Origin: Ktedonobacter sp. SOSP1-85
Lineage (GTDB): Bacteria; Chloroflexota; Ktedonobacteria; Ktedonobacterales; Ktedonobacteraceae
Assembly: GCF_016587415.1 (NCBI RefSeq)
Contig: NZ_BNJI01000002.1
Location: 1,178,001 to 1,242,000, forward strand
DNA length: 64,000 bases
Direction of reading: 5' to 3'
Part shown: positions 32,980 to 40,081 of the stretch, piece after piece
Layout of the letters: each line of letters begins with the position of its first letter
How positions within the stretch are numbered: the first letter of the stretch is position 1
The notes under the pieces: model-generated
Told to the model about the DNA's origin: nothing
The model's input: only the letters and a program-made list of their open reading frames with translations
The model's database searches: none
Position numbers and translations under genes: made by a program

Positions 32980-33159
32980 AGTTGGCCGTCCTGGGTAGTG
33001 GCTACGACCGACGACGTAAAAGCGCCTGTGGAGCCAATGTGAGACCGAAACGGGAGGGCTGATCCAAAGGTTCCCGTGCCAAGGCAACTGGCTGTGAAGC
33101 AGGAACAACTGACCGCTCAGGCGTGTCTTGTACACGTTTGAGTATGAGAAAGGTAGCAG
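32980..33159 (+). ncRNA. Putative TnpB guide RNA scaffold, copy 2
   Basis: A non-coding right end, conserved with copies 1 and 3, with hairpin CGTGT-CTTGT-ACACG near its end. The predicted guide starts at 33160, just before the methyltransferase start codon. Confidence 0.5.
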
Positions 33160-33166
33160 AAAGAGC

Positions 33167-33970
33167 ATGAGTGATACGAGTGAGATCTGGACCGGGGAAG
33201 CCGCGCTCTATGATCAGGTACGCCCCAGCCCGCCACCAGTGCTGGTTGATATCCTTACACAGTTAATCAACACCCCTCAGCCCGCCCTGGTGGTAGACCT
33301 GGGTAGCGGCACCGGCCTCTCGACTATGATGTGGGGTGAGCGCGCACAGCGCGTGATTGGCATTGAGCCCAACGCCGATATGCGGAACCAGGCCATACAC
33401 AATGCCGCAAAACATCCTCATGTTAAGCACATTGCGTTCCAGGAGGGGGTCTCTCAGCAAACTGGTCTGCCCGACGGCAGCGTCGACATCGTGACCTGCT
33501 CTCAATCTTTTCACTGGATGGAGCCAACCTCGACCCTGGCGGAGGTTGCGCGTATCCTGCGCCCCGGTGGCCTCTTCGCCGTCTATGATTACTCCTGGCC
33601 GCCCGCGCTTGGTTGGGAAGTTGAGCAGACGTATCAAGAGGTCGATGCGCTCTTCGATGCCCTCTTGCGTGAGCGCGAACTGGAGCAGAATCTCCAGCGC
33701 TGGCCCAAGGAGAAGCATCTGGAGCGCATGCGCGCGAGCGGCCACTTCCGCTTCACACGCGAGCTCCTGCTTCATCACATCGAGTATGGCAATGCCGAGC
33801 GCTTTATGGGCATGGTTATGACCAATAGGTACAGCCATGAGTTCAAGTTGAACACAATCACTGAAGAGGAGATCGGCCTGACGCGACTCAGGGAGGCCGC
33901 GCAACGCTATATCGGTTCCGAGGCCCTTCCCTGGTACTTCAGCTACAAAGTCAGACTCGGGATTAAATAG
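33167..33970 (+). CDS. Class I SAM-dependent methyltransferase
   Basis: The 267-residue protein has motif I LVVDLGSGTGLST, the acidic end of strand 2 (VIGIEPNADM), and SVDIVTCSQSFHWMEP (the post-motif region of UbiE/small-molecule methyltransferases). ATG 33167 lies 7 bp after the right end of IS607-type copy 2, whose GAGAAAGG supplies the only ribosome-binding-like sequence. Substrate unknown. Confidence 0.88.
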   Translation: MSDTSEIWTGEAALYDQVRPSPPPVLVDILTQLINTPQPALVVDLGSGTGLSTMMWGERAQRVIGIEPNADMRNQAIHNAAKHPHVKHIAFQEGVSQQTGLPDGSVDIVTCSQSFHWMEPTSTLAEVARILRPGGLFAVYDYSWPPALGWEVEQTYQEVDALFDALLRERELEQNLQRWPKEKHLERMRASGHFRFTRELLLHHIEYGNAERFMGMVMTNRYSHEFKLNTITEEEIGLTRLREAAQRYIGSEALPWYFSYKVRLGIK

Positions 33971-34222
33971 AAAATACTATAAAATCCAGATCCTGGCGTG
34001 CGCATAACTGACGTCGGTAGGCTTCACCTGGCTCTCGGCGTAGAGACGTATATCGCCGCCATCGACTATGAGTAAGATCCATCCTGGCCTATGAAAAATG
34101 CGTAGTAAGAAGGATCAAGCGTATTAGGGAAGATCGAAGAATTAACTATCCCATCCAGCACGATACGTTAGCCCTCATCTCCCAGCACAGCTTCTTTTTA
34201 TCTTAAATGGTATTGGATGCCC

Positions 34223-34398
34223 CTGTATAGGACACCTAGTCACATGAGTATTGACGCCCGTGGGCAGTCGAAATGAGCAAAAACACCAGGAGGTCAACTG
34301 TCTGAGTCGGCTTTATAAGCCCAAAGAAGCTTTCGTTTTTTGCTCAAATTGAGTGACCACCCTTGTCAACACTCATATGACGGAGTGTCCTCGTACAG
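34223..34398. repeat. MITE-like element with ~60-bp imperfect terminal inverted repeats
   Basis: The left arm (34223 to about 34284) and right arm (about 34335-34398) match as inverted copies, sharing blocks GGACAC, ATGAGT.TTGAC and TGAGCAAAAA, with about 50 bp between. No coding capacity. It is the only structured feature in the 530-bp gene-free gap 33971-34502, whose remaining left part (34000-34200) reads like a decayed coding stretch on the minus strand. Confidence 0.55.
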
Positions 34399-34502
34399 AT
34401 TGAGTAATCGCACCACTCAATAATATGTAGATATGTCTGGGAGGAGAAGTACTAGATGATGACGCAGATAAGCAAATATGCTTTAATTCCTACATTACCT
34501 AG

Positions 34503-35300
34503 ATGTTGTCAAAAAGAAAAGTGAAAGAGCGTATGAAAATGTCTTCATCCGTGGCCTCTCAACAGTTGGCGCAGCGTCGAGGGGATTATGGTTTTGATGC
34601 ACCCTACGTCCCCATCATTTTCCTCTGTGTAGGGCTGGCTGTGATTGTGCTGGGTCTGCTAGCATTTTGGCTCTGGCAAAGTCCCCTGTGGGGAATCATT
34701 TGTCTGCTCTATGGTGTGTATATGCTGCTCTCAGGCGCCAGTTATATCTACACGACGCGTCGTGGCAAGTTCCAGGTGTGGGCGGAACTATTCGTGGGGC
34801 TGAATTTGCGCGGGGATGAGCAAATCCTCGATATGGGTTGCGGGCGAGGTGCTGTACTCCTGATGGCAGCACATTTTCTCAACGAGGGCAAGGCCACAGG
34901 CGTCGATATCTGGAGCACGAGCGATCAATCAGGGAATGCACGTGAGGTCACACTGAAGAATGCGGAACGAGAGGGCGTTGCCAAGAAGGTTGAGTTGTAT
35001 ACTGCCGATATGCGTGAACTCCCCTTTGCCAATGGGACATTTGACCTTGTGATGTCCAGTCTTGCCATCCATAATATTTCACAGCGCGAAGGACGAGACA
35101 AAACTCTGGAGGAGGCTGTACGGGTACTCAAGCCAGGCGGGAGATTGATTATCGCTGATATTCGTGTGACGAAGCGTTACGCTGAACATTTGCGCAAGCT
35201 GGGTATGACCGATGTAAGCCATCAATTGCTGGACTGGCGCTTCTGGTATGGCGCGCCTTGGGTGATGACGAATCTGGTAAAAGCGAACAAACCATTGTAA
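34503..35300 (+). CDS. Membrane-anchored class I methyltransferase
   Basis: The 265-residue protein has two N-terminal transmembrane helices (PIIFLCVGLAVIVLGLLAFW and GIICLLYGVYMLLSGASYIY) and a C-terminal Rossmann methyltransferase with motif I LDMGCGRGAVLL, GVDIW, and LKPGGRLIIADI. The start could be ATG 34503 or ATG 34533. The membrane anchor suggests a lipid or quinone-type substrate; this is inference. Confidence 0.85.
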   Translation: MLSKRKVKERMKMSSSVASQQLAQRRGDYGFDAPYVPIIFLCVGLAVIVLGLLAFWLWQSPLWGIICLLYGVYMLLSGASYIYTTRRGKFQVWAELFVGLNLRGDEQILDMGCGRGAVLLMAAHFLNEGKATGVDIWSTSDQSGNAREVTLKNAEREGVAKKVELYTADMRELPFANGTFDLVMSSLAIHNISQREGRDKTLEEAVRVLKPGGRLIIADIRVTKRYAEHLRKLGMTDVSHQLLDWRFWYGAPWVMTNLVKANKPL

Positions 35301-35340
35301 TTGTCGCAAGATGTGCATAGGAGGGAGATCGAAGAATTAC

Positions 35341-35571
35341 CTATTCCAGCCAGTATACGGGATATTCACGAACCATTTTTCCAGGGAGGACAATCGCTGA
35401 AGGTGGGTTTCCACCACCTCCATGGCCTCCTTGGTCAGTTTCACATCGGTCTAGTAGGTAGTTGTTACCAATGCGACCACTGGATGTTTCCCTTTCCAGG
35501 TCATGGTTCTGGCAAACTGGGCAAGAAGGTGAGCCGTGTGGCACCTCGGCGCTACAAATACGGCATTGCAT
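35341..35571 (-). CDS. Short zinc-ribbon protein or truncated gene
   Basis: The 76-codon frame starts MQCRICSAEVPHGSPSCPVC, a clear zinc ribbon (C-x2-C...C-x2-C) of the type that begins many larger membrane or kinase proteins of this group. After it the sequence is not recognisable and ends at YWLE, so it is probably the front end of a truncated gene. GAGGAAC lies upstream. Confidence 0.4.
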   Translation of the reverse strand: MQCRICSAEVPHGSPSCPVCQNHDLERETSSGRIGNNYLLDRCETDQGGHGGGGNPPSAIVLPGKMVREYPVYWLE

Positions 35572-35712
35572 AGATGTTCTGTTCCTCAGTTATCTCAAAT
35601 AAAAACTCATCTATGTATTATCCCATATTGCTGGTTGCTTGAATAGAAGAAAAGGCCGAAAAGTACTTTTTCTCTATTATTCCACTTTATATATGGTGAT
35701 GCTCAGTTTTTC

Positions 35713-36519
35713 TTATGGCCAGGGGAACCGAGGATTCCCTGCAATGTGTTGGCTCTCACGATAGATAGTTGGAGTGACGCCCACCAGATCGTGAAACTGC
35801 CGTGAGAAATAGTAGACATCGCTGTAGCTCAATTGCTGAGCAATGCGCTTCATAGGCAGATTTGTCTCTATCAGCAGTGTTTTGGCCCTGGCAACTCGGC
35901 ATTGGAGGACATACGCATGAATCGCGGTACCAGTTGCCTGGCGGAACCGACGACGGAGGCTGCTCACGCTCATATTATAGCTTTGTGCCAGGTGTTCATA
36001 GTCAGGTGCAAAGTCTGGGTCTCCATGCGTGAAGAGATCGAGGATTTCCTGTATCCAGGGAGGTTGTACCATGCATTGCGCGCGCTCCTCCGCCAGGTCA
36101 ATCAATAATCCCTCCAGTAAATGGATGGCTCGGCGCATGCCCCAGTGGTCGGTACGCTTAATCTCAGCCAGCAATCGATCAAAGATAGCACGATAATCTT
36201 TGCCTGGCTCGGCTGGCTGTGGGCTGGTGGGAAAGAGTCCTTCGGTCATCCACTGCTGCACCAGGGGACCACGAAAGGCGATGTGGCGGTGTTCCCAACT
36301 GGCATAGCTTGGGGCACGGTGAAAGCGGATGTACGGCCCCGGATAGGCGGGCCAGAACCAGGCCCCTTCTATGCTATAGTGTTGATCATCGTAGAACAGT
36401 TCTACTCCCCCCGTCGCCATAAATTGGATTGTGTAGTAGCCGTCCAGGTGTTTAGCCACTTTGTGCGTGGCTTGTAATACCATACTGCCCGTCAGTATTT
36501 GTAATTCCGCATCCTTCAT
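35713..36519 (-). CDS. AraC-family transcriptional regulator
   Basis: The 268-residue protein has an N-terminal cupin-like sensing domain (GGVELFYDDQHYSIEGAWFW) and a C-terminal AraC domain with two helix-turn-helices (SVSSLRRRFRQATGTAIHAY, MKRIAQQLSYSDVYYFSRQF). It is divergent from a PhyH dioxygenase gene 110 bp away, which is the likely target. Confidence 0.92.
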   Translation of the reverse strand: MKDAELQILTGSMVLQATHKVAKHLDGYYTIQFMATGGVELFYDDQHYSIEGAWFWPAYPGPYIRFHRAPSYASWEHRHIAFRGPLVQQWMTEGLFPTSPQPAEPGKDYRAIFDRLLAEIKRTDHWGMRRAIHLLEGLLIDLAEERAQCMVQPPWIQEILDLFTHGDPDFAPDYEHLAQSYNMSVSSLRRRFRQATGTAIHAYVLQCRVARAKTLLIETNLPMKRIAQQLSYSDVYYFSRQFHDLVGVTPTIYRESQHIAGNPRFPWP

Positions 36520-36629
36520 GATGATCAGATCCTACAAAACTTTGCCACAAACTCCATTTAATCTCCTCTTCTCCTCTAGTATACTCAAAAAAGATCGATG
36601 ATTTGAATGTCTGGAGGAGAGAAAACATC

Positions 36630-37421
36630 ATGTCAACCATGTTATCTTATGAACAATGGCAGCGCTATGAGCGTGATGGTTATCTATTTTTGGGGCAGGT
36701 GCTGAGCGATGACGAGTTAGAGACCTTACAGCGACGTATTGACGACATTATGTTGGGAAAAGCCGATATTGATTATGCGCATTTAATGATGCAGCTAGAT
36801 AGCCCCGATGGGCAGTACAAAAACGCAGGCGTACAGTCAAAGGGCTTTAAGGGCGCGACGCTGGCCTATCGTAAGATTCAGGACCTGGAGCATGACCCAC
36901 TCTTTATGGAGTACATGCAGCGTCCGCTGTTTCGGGAGATTTGCCAGAGGGTGTATGGGGATCAGGTCCCGGTGTCAGCCTTTCGAGCCATGTTTATGAA
37001 CAAGCCTGCTCACCAGGGAACGCTCTTGCCCTGGCACCAGGATCGCTGGTCCTACCTGGATCGAGACCCTATGATCACTATTTGGACGGCGCTTGATCCT
37101 GCCACTATCACCAATGGCTGTGTTGAGATCATTCCCGGCAGCCACACCTGGGGCCTGCTCAACCCGGAGAATACCTCGGGCCATCTTACTGAGGAGCAGG
37201 CCGAGGAGGCAACCGTTTCCGGCAAGGGAATCTATCTCGAGCTGAAAGCAGGTGAAGCAGTCCTGCTACACAACTGGCTGCTGCATCGCTCGGATACCAA
37301 CGCGACCGATATCGCGCGCCGTGCATTTAGCGTCTGCTATATGGACGCGCGTACCCAGGCCAGCACTGGTGAACGCTATACATTGATTTTTGAAGGCAAG
37401 AAGGACCTGCAAGGGGCATAG
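36630..37421 (+). CDS. PhyH-family Fe(II)/2-oxoglutarate dioxygenase
   Basis: The 263-residue double-stranded beta-helix protein has the iron ligands in LPWHQDRWSYLD (H-x-D) and LLHNWLLHRSDTN (distal His), followed by the RRAFSVCYMD arginine expected to bind 2-oxoglutarate. ATG 36630 follows GGAGGAG. Regulation by the divergent AraC gene is probable; the substrate is unknown. Confidence 0.9.
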   Translation: MSTMLSYEQWQRYERDGYLFLGQVLSDDELETLQRRIDDIMLGKADIDYAHLMMQLDSPDGQYKNAGVQSKGFKGATLAYRKIQDLEHDPLFMEYMQRPLFREICQRVYGDQVPVSAFRAMFMNKPAHQGTLLPWHQDRWSYLDRDPMITIWTALDPATITNGCVEIIPGSHTWGLLNPENTSGHLTEEQAEEATVSGKGIYLELKAGEAVLLHNWLLHRSDTNATDIARRAFSVCYMDARTQASTGERYTLIFEGKKDLQGA

Positions 37422-37522
37422 TAAGCTGCCTACTAAGCTGCTATACATGCGTCCCCCCAAATTCGGCTCATCAGCACTTTTGATATTGCTGCGAAACCCC
37501 GCTACATCTCATAATAGAGCCG

Positions 37523-38005
37523 TTGAAAGGCAGAAGAGCGCGTGGAAACAGGAACCTCTCCCTTTACCGCAATCGAGAAGCTTTCCAGCTCTTCCAGGAG
37601 CACAGCACCCACCTACGTAGAGAATGCGAACAGGCACAGGAGAAGCGACAGGCTGCTCGTCGAGGCAAGCCACGAAAAACGGGAAAAGGTCAGGTTGCTG
37701 TTCATGCGGTCAAAGTGTCACCGCGCGACCCGCTGCTCGACTACAAGCGCCCGCGCCTGGTTGAGCTCTTGCACGAGGCTCGCGCTGAGCGTGACGAAGC
37801 CAAACGGCAACTCCGAACGGAGAGGGTTGAGGTTGAGCAGCGGGCGCAGGCAGAACGAGCCGAACTCGAACAGCGCTATCACAAATTGCTGCAAGAGCAT
37901 ATGCACTGCGGCGTCACGATTGCAAAGCTCGAAGCGCAAGTCGCTGAATATCTGGCGTTTATGGAGCGCTTCCGATCTGCGTTGCAACGAGAAGAGCACG
38001 GCTAA
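37523..38005 (+). CDS. Coiled-coil hypothetical protein
   Basis: The frame of about 160 codons has a basic N-terminus and a long charged coiled coil (LVELLHEARAERDEAKRQLR, VEVEQRAQAERAELEQRYHK). No ATG begins it; TTG 37523 is possible. It may be a 5'-truncated gene. No family recognised; an accessory or transposon-linked protein is possible. Confidence 0.4.
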   Translation: MKGRRARGNRNLSLYRNREAFQLFQEHSTHLRRECEQAQEKRQAARRGKPRKTGKGQVAVHAVKVSPRDPLLDYKRPRLVELLHEARAERDEAKRQLRTERVEVEQRAQAERAELEQRYHKLLQEHMHCGVTIAKLEAQVAEYLAFMERFRSALQREEHG

Positions 38006-38145
38006 AAATATCTCGACAATCCGCGATGTGGCTCTGGTGCTTCCGTCAAACACAAAGGAGCACTGCTCCAGCCAAACCCACAAGATTGTGTGCGTTGAAG
38101 CAGTGCGTCCTTCTCACATGCGTCACATCTCGCTGCCGAAAGTCA

Positions 38146-38700
38146 TCATTCGGGAAGTGTGAAGATGGTTGGATAGCGCTCGTAGAATTCGGATTTCAGG
38201 ATACCGTAGAGATGCAAATCCTGGCGCTTGCCATTCTGCAGCGTATGCTGGCGCAAGATCCCCTCTTTCTGAAAACCGGTACGTTCCATCAGGCGCTGTG
38301 AGCGGGTATTAAAGCCGTAGACTTCGGAGTAGACTCGCTCAAGTCCCTGAACCGTAAAGGCATAGTCGAGCAGAAGACGCAAGGCGGTACTTCCGATGCC
38401 GCGGCCCCAGAGTTCTTTCGGGCCGATGATGATACTGATGGCTGCGCGTTTCTCGTAATGATCGATCTCAGCCAATTGGAGAACACCAACGAACTGACTT
38501 TCGTAGTCAATGGCGAAGTACTTCATCTCTCCTTTGGGCTCGTTGATGCGCTGCTCGAACTTCTGCTTGAAGGCTGTGCGGGCGAGCAGGGGTATCCAAC
38601 CAGCCAGCATAGCGAGTTCCATGTTGTATTCCCATGTATACCAGGTATCAAGATCGGTCGTTTCAAGAGGGCGAAGCGTGACGCTATTGAGCGTAAACAT
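38146..38700 (-). CDS. GNAT acetyltransferase, RimJ/RimL type
   Basis: The 184-residue protein has LRPLETTDLDTWYTWE at the start, GPKELWGRGIGSTALRLLLDYAF (acetyl-CoA loop) and EVYGFNTRSQRLMERTGFQKEGILRQ. ATG 38700 follows GGAAGGAG. These enzymes acetylate protein N-termini or small amines. Confidence 0.9.
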   Translation of the reverse strand: MFTLNSVTLRPLETTDLDTWYTWEYNMELAMLAGWIPLLARTAFKQKFEQRINEPKGEMKYFAIDYESQFVGVLQLAEIDHYEKRAAISIIIGPKELWGRGIGSTALRLLLDYAFTVQGLERVYSEVYGFNTRSQRLMERTGFQKEGILRQHTLQNGKRQDLHLYGILKSEFYERYPTIFTLPE

Positions 38701-39170
38701 CTGTATTCTCCTTCCAATGTTGAGAGAAATGAGAGGGAAAACGAGAATGGTACAGTAATGCACGGTTGTGATATCGGGCACGAAGGCATTCCACTTGGGG
38801 AAGGAGACACGGTGCAGAGACACACAGGCCGTGGATGATCCATTCATCGTCACCCCCGGCCAAACAATACAAGCAAATGATGCTAGTGATGCAAAGCTGC
38901 CCTAAAAAAGGGCACAGTACGACCGTGGGCGACGGGCAACGCTCCGGGCCCAAATTTTCCTAATCGATGACCACACCAGAGCATGCGGTGCAGTCGGTTA
39001 GTACACTTGATCGTACACATGATGTTCTTGTCTCCAGAGAAAAGGCACACCTGTTGCGCCTCTGAAAGGGGCGTGCTTATCTTATGCCAAAAAGAGAAAC
39101 CCGTCAATATGAATGATGTGACGCGGAGCGGTCTCGGTATCATTGACCAATGTACTTTGTTGATTGATGA
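38701..39170. other. Gap with no recognisable gene
   Basis: Open frames here are short, lack sites and overlap each other. Nothing recognised. Confidence 0.5.
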
Positions 39171-39680
39171 ATGTTTAAAACAGACACGTCACAAGTTTCT
39201 ATTCTGCTCACACAAGGAAAACGGATCGCAACTAAAAGAAATGGCTCGAATATCATCCCCGCGTTGTCAGTTTACGCTCGTGGCGACATAGGCCCTCAAT
39301 TTGAGGCAGCCTATCGATTGCCCCTCCCGAAACACGCCCCCATTTGCCATTGGCTACACCTTTGAAGGCAACCCCCATGACTACCTGCCCAATGTGGTGG
39401 GAACGTTGGCCAATGGGAAGATGTTCATCGCCGAGGCAGGGATGGAGGACGACAAACGAAGTGATCGCAACCTTGCCAAAGCAGAGGCCGCACGAAAGCT
39501 CGCGTGTTTCCAAAAGGCATCTTCTGGATTGGGACAGAGCGGACGTTGACCCGTGCGCATCACTACAATACCTTGCATACTGGAATGGAATGTTGGAAAG
39601 AAAAGCACCTGGCAAGTTGGAATGATGCCGAACTGCAAAGCGCGAGGAGAGGAAGGAGGGTGAAGTGTCATCGGGCTCAT
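39171..39680 (+). pseudogene. Decayed gene with a TnsA/restriction-nuclease-like block
   Basis: Protein-like sequence passes through three frames: IGPQFEAAYRLPLPKHAP (frame of 39171), then IGYTFEGNPHDYLPNVVGTL and KMFIAEAGMEDDKRSDRNLA (frame of 39301), then KGIFWIGTERTLTRAHHYNT (frame of 39504). The middle block resembles TnsA-type PD-(D/E)xK nucleases, with the expected Asp read as Asn in YLPN. At least two frameshifts make it a pseudogene. Family assignment is tentative. Confidence 0.45.
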
Positions 39681-40081
39681 GTCCGAGAGAGCAAGCAACG
39701 GCATGGTTTCCGAAGCTCGAAAACGAGCCAGTGCTTTTCCACTTTTATTGTATCACCTCCTGTCTACTCGCACACTGCCTTTTTGGACGATTTTTTTTTG
39801 CGTTCCTTCCCGTATACTCAGGCGGAAGCGACGCCACCTCTGGCACACTTGCAGTGAAAGGTCTCCTTTGAGCAAAGATACCTCTTGTGTGTGTGCTGAA
39901 ATCAGCACCTGCTTCATCAGGCGTGTGCCAGACCCTCGTCGTGTGCGAGAAAGGGGGCCCTTACGTGCCGTCACCGCTTAATGGGGCTGTACCAGGCTAG
40001 TACAATACTCTGGTAAATCGTTTTAGCCCGCAGGATGTCATCAAAATTATCAAAGAAGAAATTGCCAAAGGAGATAAAAAT
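39681..40081. other. Upstream region of rph, no gene seen
   Basis: No convincing gene. An AAAGGAG ribosome-binding site precedes the rph start at 40082. I could not find the 19-bp rifamycin-associated element. Confidence 0.5.

Larger units (their letters stand above)
31041..33159 (+). mobile_element. IS607-type transposon, copy 2
   Basis: The 2119-bp limits come from exact comparison with copy 3 at a constant offset of 22825. It is shared from GGAGTGGTGT (31041) to GGTAGCAG (33159); flanks differ outside. It contains tnpA, tnpB and a 180-bp right-end non-coding region. I noted four substitutions against copy 3, so the two parted recently. Confidence 0.92.

Noticed and set aside
34133..35345. 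Similar ~30-bp segments (AGATCGAAGAATTA...) at about 34133 and 35328
   Set aside because: Too short and degraded to call a repeat family; may be debris of one old duplication.
39900..40081. Rifamycin-associated regulatory element upstream of rph
   Set aside because: I looked for the inverted-repeat element and found no convincing match.
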